Below are positions 22,330 to 35,430 of a stretch of 64,000 bases of DNA, one piece after another. Location: contig JANUWF010001726.1 of assembly GCA_026120185.1 (NCBI GenBank), positions 1,136,501-1,200,500 of the forward strand, in the 5' to 3' direction. The translations under genes were made by a program, and so were the position numbers. The stretch is from Voacanga thouarsii. Lineage: Eukaryota > Streptophyta > Magnoliopsida > Gentianales > Apocynaceae. How positions within the stretch are numbered: the first letter of the stretch is position 1; every line of letters starts with the position of its first letter. The notes below the pieces were generated by a model. That model worked only from the letters and a program-made list of their open reading frames with translations, was not told where the DNA came from and searched no databases.

Positions 22330-22504
22330 TAACTCCAAAATTACTCTTTTTTTTTTTTTTTTGTTTTCTCTGTACTTCCTTGACTAAAAGGCAGCCTAGT
22401 GCCACCCTACCTGAAGGCATAAATCCCTTCTAGATAATACTCTTGCTATTTGGAGTTTAATTCTCATCTTTCAAAATATTACCAAATTCATTTTCTTATC
22501 TTCT

Positions 22505-22505
<1 letters not shown>

Positions 22506-22558
<53 letters not shown>

Positions 22559-22628
22559 TATTTATTTAGATAAACCTTGCTGAATTCCAAATTAATATAC
22601 ATATAATATATATATATATATATATATT
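22506..22628. repeat. (AG)n and (TA)n microsatellites
   Basis: AG run at about 22506-22555 and TA run at about 22605-22628, within the Tekay-like LTR. Confidence 0.95.
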
Positions 22629-22781
22629 CTAACAGATAGGAGTTGAATGCTTAAAAAAATTATGTTTGAGAATTATCTTTATGATAATGTATTAGTTAGA
22701 GAAATAAGTATTATTTGAATTATTTAAGGATAAAATCCTTTGAAATTAGTGAAATTGCTTACTGGGTTTTATTTTGCCAAC

Positions 22782-24299
22782 TGATGTGTCCGGTCTTGGG
22801 TGTAAAAATCATACAAAAACTAAGTACATTCCCAATCAAGTTTAAATTAAAACGTTTAACCCAAATCACATATATGAGCAAGCATACTCATTATTAACTG
22901 TGTATAGGGTTCAAACGAGTGTTGATCCTCTAGGAACAAGTAGACATTAATCACCTTTCTTTCATTGTTTAACTAATTCAATAAAGCAAAAAACAAATAA
23001 AAAAAAGTATATACATGTCAAGGATGGAGAAGTATGTAACTCAAATCATTGTGTAGACAAACATGATCCTAAAGAACTTAACCATTATCATAACTAATTA
23101 TTCTCTTGGCATCATGAAGGATTAAGATAGACACACTTCTTTTTCAATTCATGAATCCTAATTTACTAGGTAACTTAGTATCACATATTCTGTCTCAACC
23201 AGTCTTACCCAAAAGATACATTAAACACAATCTTTGATTAAATTTCTATATTCTGGCAAACTTAAAATATTAAACAAACCAATGAATCCATATTCTGGCA
23301 GACATCAATTAACCTTTAATTATCAGTTCTTAGCAATTAACCCATTTTTTAAGCAAGTTAAAAGACAACAAATATGAAACTAATGAATTGAAACCACCAT
23401 CAACCCCATTTTCAAGTAAGTCAATAGAAAGTAAAAATTAACCAATCTCGTAATCAACCTAAGTAATTAAATACCAAGAAGAACAACTAATTAATCAAAA
23501 AATCAAATATCTCTAAATATTATGAATCTTTAAAATAATGTCAAATTACAATAAAACAATTAACATACATTGTTCAAGAAAAAGAAAACAAAGTAAAATA
23601 AAGCACTCATAGACAAGCCTCATTCTTCTTCCTTTGAAGACCTTCTTGTACCACCCTCCTTGAATTGAAGAATTCCTCCTTTCATTAAGTGATTTTCTAT
23701 GATGATAAATGAATTATCCAATTTTTTCTTGTATTTTTCATCTATTTATAGGCTTAGGAAGTGCCTAAACTTGTAGATACAGAGTTCTTGGTCGAGTAGA
23801 AGTTAGAAGATACTAAAACTCCACAGATTACCAAAAATCGCGTAGAAAAAATCAAGCACTGCCTTATCTTCAGAGCACAGCCTGCGCTACCTTGGCTCTC
23901 GAAGTTGGTGCCGGTTGTGTTCTGCTTCTCTATTTGTTCGTTAATTTTTCTCCGAATTTTGTACAATGAAGACCAGAATGCAGCCGGTGCCACCTTGACT
24001 CTTGGAGCCGACGCCGGTTCCCCTCTGTTCCACTCTGTTTTGACAATTTTTTATCGCTTCGAAGTTCGTGTAATCCAGTGCATGGCCAGTGCCGATTCTA
24101 GAGCCCTAGCCAGCGCCGCCTCTCCTCTGTTCTGCAACGTTTTTGTTTCATTCTACCCTAAAAATCTGAAATAATGAATAAAATACCTTTCCAAGGGTAA
24201 AATCTCAAATATAAAAAAATATGACTAGTTATTGAACAAAATATATCACAAAAGAACATCAAATAACTAGGAAAAACACGAATAATTTAGCCCCTATAA
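22782..24299 (-). repeat. 3' LTR of the non-autonomous Athila-like element
   Basis: 1518 bp; plus-strand ends TGATGTGTCCGG and GCCCCTATAA (from ATCA). It aligns along its whole length with 27636-29156. It also carries the GC-rich repeat units (about 23880-24130). Confidence 0.92.
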
Positions 24300-24316
24300 T
24301 ATTCCACCACACTTAG

Positions 24317-26680
24317 CTCTTTGCTTGTCCTCAAGCAAAGTATCAAGAACAAGTAGGAAAACATAAGGTTAAATCAATCATTCAATCAATTTCAAAACCA
24401 TATCTTCAATGCTTTCTTTATTCAAGAATATAAAACACATGATACTACATCTTTCACAACTAATGCAAGACTTGTGTAAGTGATAAATGACTTAGTAGAA
24501 CCATCTCAATACTTCACAATATTCTCAAACCATTGGAAAGAATTTAGTTCAAAAAGAATATGCATTCCATAGGCTTACTCTTCATACACTCTCTCCACTA
24601 ATCCGAGACATATCATGATTCTATTTAGATCAAGTAGGACTTTTAAGTTTGTAATATAAGGCTAAAGGCTTGTAACGTAGCTTATCAAACGAAGGATATA
24701 AGAGAATAAAAAATCAAAGAAATTGAGAGTTCGTAAGAAAAGGATAAAAAAAATGAATCAATAAATTTCAACTCTTCTTGCTTTCCTATTCCAAGAATCA
24801 ATCAAACCATAACCTTGTTCAACAATTACAATTCCACTCAAGCAAATCCTGCATTTCTTTCTTTCTTTTTCTTTCTCAATTCTTCTTTATTCCTTTCACA
24901 AGATCACTTAAATTTTTAGCAATGGTGTCAAATATTTAATATGAACTTAACTTTTTATAGCTCAATCACCATCCCTTTTGTGATCTTTCTTTTCTTCTTT
25001 TCTTTTCAATTGTCTTTTCTTTCACTGCTGCTATTGTTTTTTTTTTTCGCAGTTTCTTTCTTTCAATTCTTCCTAGCAGCTTTTTATTATTTTTTTTCAA
25101 TCCTTCTATTCTTTTTCTTCTCTTTCTTCCTTCCCTTTCCTCTTTCCAGCTCAACTCATTATTGATCCATGACTGAAAGTAACAAGTTATGATCTTTATC
25201 TCAACATTCTTCCTCAATATTTTCTTACATATACTTTCATCCATCAAGAGTATAAAGATTTGGAAAATCATTCAAACTCTCATAAAAAAGCAATGGACAC
25301 AAAATATTGTGATGGGTTTTAATGAAAGAAATCAACCATTTAGGCTCAAAATAGGCACTAGGGATAATATGACAATAGGTAGGCTTAAAAAGCTCAAATT
25401 ATCCAAAGAAGGCATATTACCGTCATCCCTAAGTTAAATCATGACTGTCTTTCTTATTTCACCTCGAGAGATATTCAAGTAAGTTCTAGAATGCTCCATG
25501 AAGTTTAGTAACGGGTTTAAGAACAATGTAAAGCATTTGATCAAGAACTACTTTGTCCAAGTGCGTGCAAAAAGTCATGCATAAGCTATAAATGATCTAG
25601 AAGATATGCTCTATAATCCATCATAAAGACATGCATTAAAAATACAGCTTGAAATCTCCAGAAAATCAGAAAAATTAATGATATAAAAAATTTTCGCTCA
25701 AAATTTGCTCCCGAGAAGGCTAAAGAATATGTATAGAAGACTTGTCAATCAGATCACTCCCCCACAGTTAAACTGGACATTGTCCTCAATGGCCAAATAA
25801 ATATAATAAGAAAGAAACAATGCCATGGGACCAAAAATATAAAGGAGAAGAGATAAGAAAGACAATACTTCCATATATTGTGCAATGTGCTAAAATCGAT
25901 GAAAATTTGGACAAAATATATCCACAAACCACTCCCCCATACTTAAATTGAACAATGTCCCCATTGGCAAAAAATAAACATAAGAACGCATCTCCAAAGG
26001 GACGAAATAATAAGGGGTTAGAAAATTTAAGTAATACTGCCTAAATGCGATAATGCTCCAATAGATATCCAAACGTGAGGTACAGAGAAGGGCTTGTCCA
26101 AGAGGACTCTATGCCTATAAAATAAAACATAAATAAAAGCACAAGGCAAATAATAATAAAATAAAAACATAACTAAATAAAAGAAAAACAAACTAAAGAA
26201 AAAGAATAAAATAATAAACAAATAAAAAATAAAACAAAAACTCTCTACACTCATCATACTTCCTCATCAAACCTTTTGAAAAGAAATTAAAGCTTAAAGT
26301 AGCAAATAGGCATACTGAATGTAGAAAGAATGGAGGATTTTGAAAAATAGAAGGTTGATGAAAATAATTTTTTCTTACTAAAGCAAAACACGTAAACCTC
26401 TTTCTCTAACATTTCTTTAGACACACAAATATTGTTATCAACATATAAGTGCACAAGATTTTTAAAGAATGCATCAAGCTTGAAATCACCGATTAACCCT
26501 TCAAAAGAATTTTTACAATTTAAAATACCCCTTTAAACTTAGTGTTTGAGTTCTTAAAGATGGGATTGGAAAATTCTTACTTTTCAATGCTTCAACAAAT
26601 ACCAAGTTACCTCCCTGAGATTGGGGTGAAGGGTAGAATTCATCAACATCCTCAAAGGGTTTCTTAGAATGAATGATAAA
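24317..26680 (-). other. 3' noncoding interior of the non-autonomous Athila-like element
   Basis: No coding frame I trust. A pyrimidine-rich block (24855-25150) gives a spurious Phe/Leu frame. Near 25757 and 25931 the plus strand has two copies of CACTCCCCCA followed by (T)TAAA and a GGACATTGTCC- or GAACAATGTCC-like word, 174 bases apart, so this stretch was locally duplicated. Confidence 0.55.
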
Positions 26681-27060
26681 TCCAACTTCTTGAGGTATGT
26701 TGAACTCTATACATCATCATTGGGACCATTGTTCTCCAAGAAGTGAAAAGAGCCTAAGAAATAATGTGCAAAGAAATATTAGAATTTTGAGCACATAGAG
26801 TAGAATCAAATACCTCTCTTGCCACATCATGCAATTGTCCCTCATAGCCTCTTTTTTTTTTTCTTTTTTTTTATGGTCAATTGTACGGGCTAGCATGAAC
26901 TCATGAGTCTCCTCAACAATCTTAACTAATTGTTTTCTTTGATCGCCCAATCATTGGGAAGCTTCTTCATGCCATTGAACAAATGAATTTGTACTGGCAA
27001 CAAAAGAATTTACTAATGCTTCTAATGACGTCTCACTAAAAACATCAATGTTAGCTTGTA
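26680..27060 (-). pseudogene. Unrecognised coiled-coil-like frame in the non-autonomous element
   Basis: Minus-strand frames read IDDRLTKLQANIDVFSE, then SLEALVNSFVASTNSF, then after a stop KQLVKIVEETHEFMLARTID and a lysine-rich run. The heptad-like pattern suggests a coiled coil. The position, a few hundred bases after the primer site, is where gag would be, but I see no gag core or zinc knuckle. I do not recognise the protein; it may be a degenerate structural protein or chance. Confidence 0.35.
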
Positions 27061-27085
27061 ATTTTGTCAATCTATCATCAATACA

Positions 27086-27123
<38 letters not shown>

Positions 27124-27189
27124 GAAAAATGAAATAAAAATGATGAACACTAATATATATTGTAATTTTGTCAATCTATCATCAATACA

Positions 27190-27229
<40 letters not shown>

Positions 27230-27263
27230 AAAAAATGAAATAAAAATGATGAACATGTATCAA
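27057..27263. repeat. 104-bp tandem duplication containing (AT)n
   Basis: TGTAATTTTGTCAATC, an AT run and AAATGAAATAAAAATG occur twice in a row (27057-27160 and 27161-27263), differing mostly in AT-run length. Probably slippage or unequal exchange. Confidence 0.9.
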
Positions 27264-27610
27264 TGATGAATAATGTAATTTAATTCATGAAGAAAGAAAT
27301 AAAAATGAAACAAAACAAAATCTACTATATCGCCTTCAAGTCATTAGATCATGTACCAAGGTTAACACCTAGCAAAGACAAGACGAAAGTTAAATAATAA
27401 AATTCATAATTCAAACAAAATTACAAGAACTTGTTAGTCAAATTAAACATAGTCAAAGTTAGCAAGTTAGATTACAAAGGTATACAAAAGATACACAAGA
27501 TACAAAAGATAGTACCTTTTTGCGAAAAGAACAATTGTACATATTTACATATTTACTTATTTACATATTTACATGGTTAAATCAACAAAATCCAAGCTTT
27601 CATGCTATTG

Positions 27611-27629
27611 TTTCCCGGCAATGGCGCCA
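27611..27629 (-). other. Primer-binding site, tRNA-Asp type
   Basis: The minus strand reads TGGCGCCATTGCCGGG, the primer site typical of Athila-group elements, six bases inside the 5' LTR. Degraded relatives sit at about 35200 and 40561. Confidence 0.88.
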
Positions 27630-27635
27630 AAAACT

Positions 27636-29156
27636 TGATGTTTCCGGACTTGGATGTAAAAATCATACAAAAACTAAGCACATTCCCAATCAAGTTTAAA
27701 TTAAAACGTTCAACCCAAATCACATATATGAGCAAGCGTACTCATCATTAACTGAGCATAGGGTTCAAACGAGTATCGTCCTCTAGGAACAAGTAGACAT
27801 TAATCACCTTTCTTTCATTATTTAACTGATTCAATAAAGCAAAAAACAAATAAAAAAAAAGTATATACATGTTAAGGATGGAGAAGTATGTAACTCAAAC
27901 CATTGTGTAGACAAACATGATCCTAAAGAACTCAACCATTATCATAACTAATTATTCCATTGACATCATGAAGGATTAAGATAGACTCACTTCTTTTTCA
28001 ATTCATGAATCCCTATCTACTAGGTAACTTAGTATCACATATTCTGTCTCAACCAGTCTTACCCAAAAGATGCATTAAACACAATCATTGATTAAAGTTC
28101 CATATTCTGGCAAACTTAAAACATTAAACTAACCAATAAATCCATATTCTAGCAGACATCAATTAACCTTTAATTATTATTTCTTAGCAATTAGCCAATT
28201 TTTTCAAGCAAGTTAAAAGACAACAAATATGAAACTAATGAATTGAAACCACCATCAACCCCCTTTTCAAGTAAGTCAATAGAAAGTAATAGTCAACCAA
28301 TCTTGTAATCAACCAAAGTAATTAAATACCAAGAAGAACAACTAATTAATCAAAAGATCAAATATCTCTAAATATTATAAATCTCTAAAATAATGTCAAA
28401 TTACAATAAAACAATTAACATATCATTGTTCAAGAAAAAGAAAACAAAGTAAAAGAAAGCACTTATAGATAAGCCTCATTCTTCTTCCTTTGAAAACCTT
28501 CTTGTACAACCCTCATTGAATTAAAGAATTCCTCCTTTGATTGAGTGATTTTCTATGATGATCAATGAATTCTCCCATTTTTCCTACTGTTTTTCATCTA
28601 TTTATAGGTTTAGGAAGTGCCTAAACTCGTAGGTACAGAGTTCTTGGCTGAGTAGAAGTTGGAAGATACTAGAACTCCACAGATTACCAAAAATTGTGTA
28701 GAAAAAAATCAAGCACTGCCTTATCTTCAGGGCATAGCCAGCGCCGCCTTGGCTCTCGGAGCTGGCACCGGTTGTGTTCTACTTCTTTACTTGTTCGCCG
28801 ATTTTTCTCCGTATTTTGCACAATGAAGACCAGAATGCAGCCGGCGCCGCCTTGACTCTTGGAGCCGGTGCCGGTTCCCCTCTGTTCTACTCTGTTTTGA
28901 TAATTTTTCGTCGCTTCGAAGTTTGTGTAATCCAATGCATGGCCGGCGCCGGTTCTAGAGCCCTAGCTTGCGCCGCCACTCCTCTGTTCTATGACGTTTT
29001 TGTTTCGTTCTACCCTAAAAATCTGAAATAATGAACAAAATACCTTTTCAAGGGTAAAATCTCAAATATGAAAGAATATGACTAGTTATTGAACAAAATA
29101 TATCACAAAAGAACCTCAAATAACTAGGAATAACATGACTAATTTAGCCCCTATCA
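27636..29156 (-). repeat. 5' LTR of the non-autonomous Athila-like element, with three tandem units
   Basis: 1521 bp; plus-strand ends TGATGTTTCC and GCCCCTATCA. Inside, three tandem units of about 102-103 bp begin at 28736, 28839 and 28941, each opening with GCCRGCGCCG-type sequence and continuing with TCTGTTCTRC-like and AATTTTTC-like parts. These GC-rich blocks contrast with the AT-rich LTR. Confidence 0.92.
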
Positions 29157-29161
29157 CCAAC

Positions 29162-30998
29162 AGACAGGTTTTAAATTCATTTATTCTAAAAAAAAAAATC
29201 CTTCTAAAGCCGCGGTTGGCTCTGTGCATGTTGCGGCCGGCTATGCCTTGTGCATAGCCAGACATTGCTTTGCTGATTTTCCTTTCCACTGTACTTCTTC
29301 CTTTTCGGCTCCTTCGCATAGGGAGTTGTCTCAGAATGCCATAAGGACTTACCTCAACCAAAATTTGATTTCTAAAGCTTCCAGGACTCCGAAAACAAAA
29401 ATAATTTAGTAGCTTGCCCAACTCTTCTAATCGTAGCCAAGCACAGAGAAACCCTAGGGCACCTATAGAATACTTTGTAGACATCTGCTCGTCATCCTCT
29501 TGATTTTCATCAACTTTTTCCAAACCAGAAACCCGTATATCCAAGCTTTACTGCATTTTCCTCTAAATAACTAGGCTTTTACGGCTCACAATTTGCTTCT
29601 TGTTTTTAGCTTATGATCGTCGAACCTTCAAGACTAGAGGACTCCCCTCTACAAGTAAATCTGTGAACTCATCCAATATCATTTTCTAGATCAACGCTGT
29701 TGTTTTGCTAAACTGTGATCGGTTAGTTATGTGATTTGGTCGTTGATTCTTTGCTGATGTACTAGGTTAAGTTGTTAGATCTTCTGCATCGCTCTTACAT
29801 GGTTTATAACCTTAGTATAAGGATTTGATAACAATGACCTACCCTAACATGGTATACGAATATTGCTGTAATACACTGCTGGAGCATGATCATAGTATGT
29901 GGTATTATTTAATGATCTATGGTTTCTTTTAGAAAATAAAGCATATGGTCAATAGGGGGAAACAAATTGTTGAGATGGCTTCTTTTGGATTATTGTAGTA
30001 ATAGTATTATACTGAGGTCTTCTCGGGTTACTTGGAAAAAATATAAATAGTGTTATGTAAAGCTTAGTAGTCACAATAGCTGATAGTTATGAAATTAATT
30101 ATTTATTTACTAAATCTAGTTGTCCAATTATGATGTTGTTACAAAAGTTATGATTTAGTATGTGCTTATATAACAAACATGACTGTTATTGCTCTTCCTA
30201 ATAGTTAAGGTTTTATCAAAGCTAATGGTTTAAAACTATCTATCTTTTGAAACTAATGGTTTATTAATTATTTTGTAGTCTATTTGCTATTAATTAATAT
30301 TCAACATTTATTATTTAATGTTTAAGAAATTACTATCTATTAATCCATCTATAAGTTTAAATATTTATTCAATTAGTCCCTTAATTATTCATTCCATCTT
30401 CATTTATTTACTTAGGACTTCAATTATTTATTATTTACTTATTAATTTACTTAGTCATTTATTTATTAAAAAAAAGAATTACAATTAAAATTTTTTGTTT
30501 TATTTATCTATTTACTTATTTATTCAATTATTTTCTTTGATGAACAAACTTCATTTTAATTAACTAATTAAATATTTATACATTTGTTTATTAACATAGT
30601 TATTAATCCATTTGTTAATTTTGGGGCTTGTTGTTTAGTAAATTGTCTTAGTCTACATTGAATAGTTAGCGTGAATTATTTCATGGTTAGCATGCTATAT
30701 TTGAGGTGAGTAAATTAGATGGTCTGAACTGTTTGTGACATGATCTTTATATTTTCTTTAGACGAGACTAGGTTTATTTGAATGGGTTATCGAAAGAATC
30801 TTTTATCTGTGAGGCAAAGGAATCAAGTAAGTCCTTGCATTGAATATTTGACATAAAAGCTCTAATTGCAAGTCATTTGGAAAATATTTGTTATCTTAAT
30901 GATGTGATTATCTGGAATGCAAGCATGACCGATTTCCATTAAAAGTTCTTCAAATAAGGATTTTATTGGAAAATCACGCTTTAACTACAAAATGATTT
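29162..30998 (+). repeat. Tekay-like 5' LTR, piece 2
   Basis: Continues piece 1 after the CCAAC site. GAATCAAGTAAGTCCTTGCA (about 30820) matches the reverse strand of the solo LTR near 37790, fixing family and orientation. No gene. 30250-30620 is very AT-rich. Confidence 0.7.
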
Positions 30999-32939
30999 TG
31001 AAGGTGTGAAAAACAAGAAAACACGGAGCACGCAGTGGAAGTGAACAACAAAAAAAACTAGAAAAACTCAAGAACAAGGAACAAAACAGAGGCGGCGTCG
31101 GCTGCCCTTTGTTCCACCTCCGAGGTTTGAAAATTTCTTACCTCTTTTCCTCGTTCTAAGGGTTGGCTGGATCGGAACGTGTGCAACCGGGGTAGGTGTG
31201 CTGGTAGAAGCCTCTGATACAATCCCTGCAAGCCTCCTACTCCGTCATGGCATGTATGAACAACGAATGCCAAAGCTTCTCGGTTCTCAGAATATTCTAT
31301 TGCCTAACTCTTGTTGGTGAAACAAGAGGGTGAAGAGAAATGATCTCAAGAGGAGTGATACTAAATTCTCAACCTTCTCCTTGTTTCTAATAAACAAAAA
31401 AAAAAAAAAAATTAAGGAGAATAACCCTCTCAACCTTCCTTGGTGAACCAAAAGGTGAGCTGCTAGACAATAATAGTAGCTAGGGTTTATCTCTTTCTTC
31501 TTGTTCTTCAAAAAAACTAGAGAATAATGAAGAAGAAGACCCTTTGTGCTTCTCTTGGAGAGACACACGAAAGAGAGTGAGTGAGAAGTTAGTCAAGAGA
31601 ACAAAACATGATCATATCATTATACAATCTCTTGTGACCTTTGGTTTCTTGTAGTTTAGATTATATGACCTTTGGTTTTCATATCTTTATTTTCCTTGTG
31701 TGACCATTGAAGTCCCACGAAATTGACAACAATAAAACCACCTTTCGTATAACCAAAAGGCTCAACAAACTATACCTGAGAATTCCAAACAATTCTTTAA
31801 TTGCAATTGGAACCCCCCCAATTATAACTAATTATAATTTGGCCACAACAAGTTCTCTTTCTCACAAAAAACCCCACTATTGTATAAGTAACATTTTGAG
31901 TATATATTCCTCTTTAACTGAGACCAATTCCTCAACCCAAAATTAATTAGGACTTACGGGCTATTCCAAGGATCAAAAAGACACATCACCTTGGCTACTA
32001 AAATGACCAAAATACCTTTGCTATATAAATAGCTGTATTTTGCATTTTAAATATTTCCTAATATCACCATAAGGAAATATTGACCCCAAGGACAATGCTG
32101 CGTTAGCAAAATCTCAGACCTACATGTGTAATGACTAAAATACCCCTCTATACATCGTCGTACATTCAGAGAGGAAGAATTGTACTAAGACCTCTCTAAA
32201 TGATATCTATCATCCTTAGGCTTCTAGTCTAATGATCTATGACTTCCTGGAGTGTTTCTGCTTTCCAAGGGAGCTACCCTAAAGCAAACATCCAAGTCAT
32301 GTTTCCCAGGGTCCTGTACATTTATATCATTCAGACAACCACAAGGGGCGATATAGTATAGAAACTATTTTGTACAAGTCTGTCTTAACTAACTAGTCAC
32401 ACATACTCAACATGCAAATATATTGGCCCTACGATAGAACCTCAACTATAGCATATCAAAGTATATGCTTGCAGATTTGTCAGACCACAACTCATACTCA
32501 AGTTGTAGAGTACAAGTCCACGCTGTAGCAGTAGTAGTCTAGGTTTCTACCATATAGTACTTTTAAGAGACCACTACTACAGGTCCTGTTCTACGTATTC
32601 AAAATTCGCTTATGTCATGAAATAAGTGGACTACTCACTGGCTAAAGGTAAGCTATTCCCCATTTAGAATTCGCAACATAATAACCTAGACATGATGAGA
32701 TTCTTATTCTCATCAATCGGTTAAGAATGAACGTTTATATGTTAAGTAACCCATGATCCATACCTTACTGTGAAAGACCTCCATTCACATGGACCACTTA
32801 TTTAAACATAATGGCTTTTTTCCAAACGACATCGTGCACAAAAGTAAATTCACAAACGATTTCTGAAAATCAATTCTTTTAATAAAATTTTCAATTTTTT
32901 ACATAAAAAATCTAGTCTAAGAGGGCGTACTTCCCAACA
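30999..32939 (-). mobile_element. Solo LTR, copia-like, 1.9 kb
   Basis: Starts TGAAGGTGTG and ends TTCCCAACA on the plus strand, flanked by GATTT (30994-30998) and AATTT (32940-32944), a target duplication with one mismatch. The last kilobase (about 31900-32939) matches 11560-12545 closely, for example GACTTACGGGCTATTCC. So this is a second member of the family at 10527-12545. No internal region. Confidence 0.8.
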
Positions 32940-32944
32940 AATTT

Positions 32945-33784
32945 TATAGCTAATCATTTGGAAATCATGCTTGCATGACCAAAGTTGTTGGAAATGTTTT
33001 CATTGAGATTGGCTTCTAATCGATGTACTGAAATGATGAGTACTAAAACGTTGAGTACTCAAAAAGAGTAGGCCTCTATGGCTAACTTTTAAAGGGTAGG
33101 GCAAGTCTTTCAATAGAAGGCCACCACTGGGAGATGAGCTCCTTTTTGAAAAAGGCGAAAGTCCTAGTAGGTCAAGCCGGTCTGAGCTAGCATCTCTATC
33201 CATATAGGCTAATATTCTGAGGTAGATATTCAGTAAGATAGGGTAAGAGATGGAAGAGTATCTTACCCAATGGGTCGTACACCCATTACACTGTGATGCA
33301 GGGTTTCATAGTATTTGTCATGATGCAGAGTTTTATGGCAAGGCTATGACACAAGGTTTCATAGCCCGTTTATTTTGGAGTGGTTTTTTTTTTTCTGTAT
33401 AACATATCTTTGTGATTTTGTTTTGTTGTGGTGATTACTACTCACCTTAATACAGAAAGTATTTAACTTACAATCTATTTTTGTTAAATGATTTCAAAGT
33501 GCATTCGTGAAATTTATTTTAGTTTAATTATGAGTACGCACAGGGCTTACTGAGATATATTTCTCACACTCCTTTGATATCATATTTCATGATCTGCCAA
33601 CTTTAGCAGGGTGGCACGCTATTAGAAGTTAGCTGCTGTGATTTTCTATTTTGATCCTGTTTAAGAGATGTTTTGTTTTATGTAATTAGAGAGACTTATA
33701 GACATTGTTTTCTTTTGTAATAAGATTTTGAGTTGTTTCTGCTTTGGTTATTTTCATTACCTATTATAATGATCCCTGGTCCTT
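32945..33784 (+). repeat. Tekay-like 5' LTR, piece 3
   Basis: GTTGAGTACTCAA, GGCCACCACTGG, GGTCAAGCCGGTC and GGGCTTACTGAGAT follow the same order as on the minus strand of the solo LTR at 36703-40021. It ends GATCCCTGGTCC, close to GACCCCTTGTC of that LTR, about 60 bases from the LTR end. The remaining end is at 58269. Confidence 0.75.
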
Positions 33785-35193
33785 TAGATAGGGTTTATTT
33801 ATGCCTATATTTTTCTAATTATTTGAAGATGTTTTGTGGTACTTTTAGTTTAACAACTAGTCATTTCCCTTCATATTTGATGTTTTGTTTGTGAAAAGTA
33901 TTTTTGATAAATTTGTACAGGAATTGGATTATTTAGAGTAAAATTATAGATTTCCAGACTTGAATCAGTGCCAGCTCAAAGTGTTGAACCAGTTGTGGCT
34001 CGGTCTTGAAAAAATAGAGAAAACAAAGATCAAACCTAGAGAATTCCAAAGCTAGACCTGCGCCGGTCTCGACAAAGTAACTCGGAGCTGACCTTACTTT
34101 GTTGTGGCAGTTTAGAGTCATTTTTAAAGTCAAATTGGAAATTATCGAAGAGGTTAACTTGTTTCCAACTTGTACTTGGCCCAGGGCTTTTGAAAGATGA
34201 ATTTTAGCAACCAAGAGGCCTATTTAACTAAAAACAAATGAAGATTAATGTATGAATTCAAGGAACAAAAGAAAAAATCATTTATTGAAGGAGAATTCAT
34301 AACTCAAAAGAGCATTGTTACAAAAAGGTTCTCAAAGAAGGAAGAATATGGCGTGTCTAGGAGTTCTTTTTAAGGCCTTTGTTTTCTTTTTCTTTGAACA
34401 ATGATGAGATTAATGTTTTAATCGGAATTGAATGTTTTTTTTTTTTTGGATTCATGATATTGTAATTTATTTAATCTTTGATCAATTAATTGTTGTTCTT
34501 GGTATTTGATTACTTGCTTTTATTTGATAAATTGATGAAGTTGATTTCTTTCTAATGGACTTAGAAAACGAAGTTAGATTGAGCTCAATTTAGTTAATTC
34601 TATATAATTGTTATCTTAACTGGATTAGGAAAGAAGGTTAAGAATTGAACCTAAGTAATCAAAGGTTAGTTAATTTTGCCTAGAGTATAGGGTCATTGGC
34701 TAGAGTATAGGGATATTCATGAGGAATGAGCTTAATGCATTTCTTTGGTTATATTAGTTTAATTGGGAAATCTACTAATTTAATCAGGAAATAGTGATTC
34801 TATAGATTTGGAAAGAAGTGGATTCTATCTTTATTCCTTTATGATACTAAGACAATGATTAATTGTGATAAGCGTTAAATAGTTCATATCATGTTTTCAA
34901 GAATAATTATTTAATCATATATTTTCTCTCTAAAGAGTTGTGTATATATTTTGTCTTTATTTTTATTTTTATTGTTATTCTTTATCAATCTAATTGTCGA
35001 GTTAAACATTAAATGAAAATTAAATAGTGTGTACTTATTTCTTGAGAATCGATACTCGTTAATACCCTATATTATACTTAATAATAAGTACACTTGCTCA
35101 TATGCATAATTTGGAATTATTGTTTTATTTAAACTTGATTGGGAATGAATACAAAATTGCATGATTTTTATATACCCAAATTTAACGCATCAA
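33785..35193 (+). repeat. Athila element 1, 5' LTR
   Basis: About 1.41 kb from TAGATAGGG (family start TGATAGGGG) to TTTAACGCATCA, followed by a primer-site remnant. Pairs with 56869-58268. Confidence 0.8.
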
Positions 35194-35199
35194 GTTTTT

Positions 35200-35218
35200 G
35201 GTGCTTTTTCCAGAGAAT
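35200..35218 (+). other. Degraded tRNA-Asp type primer site
   Basis: TGGTGCTTTTTCCAGAGAA, a decayed form of TGGCGCCGTTGCCGG, a few bases after the LTR end. Confidence 0.7.
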
Positions 35219-35430
35219 AATATCATGAAAGTTTGAAATTCATTGATTTAACCATATTTATATGTGTACCTGTAAATATGTATATTTGTTCTTTGTTTAA
35301 ATAGGTGCCATAATTTGTTGTTGAAATGTATAAGTTGTACTCTCTATTTTTCTTTGCACAAAATATACATTCTAGATCTTGTTATCAAAACTTCATCATG
35401 AAGCTAACTAGAATATCATATGTAGGTACC

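Larger units (their letters stand above)
21982..22781 (+). repeat. Tekay-like 5' LTR, piece 1
   Basis: LTR start TGTAAAACCCTG to the target site CCAAC of the Athila-like insertion. It contains a tRNA-like module at 22277-22329, a T tract and two microsatellites. Confidence 0.85.
22782..29156 (-). mobile_element. Complete non-autonomous Athila-like element (no pol)
   Basis: CCAAC at 22777-22781 is repeated at 29157-29161. Minus-strand LTRs of about 1.52 kb (27636-29156 as 5', 22782-24299 as 3') flank 3.3 kb. The tRNA-Asp type primer site next to the 5' LTR (27611-27629) and the tract AAGTGTGGTGGAA before the 3' LTR (24300-24316) are both Athila-like. The interior holds short broken frames, no protease, RT or integrase, and two copies of a GAACAATGTCC- or GGACAATGTCC-type motif near a G tract. 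It is a large non-autonomous derivative, probably moved by a full Athila. The same LTR type occurs alone at 46929-48429. Confidence 0.9.

Noticed and set aside
24941..25165. Phe/Leu-rich plus-strand frame resembling a membrane peptide
   Set aside because: Pyrimidine-rich low-complexity DNA inside a non-coding retroelement interior; no start context or relatives.
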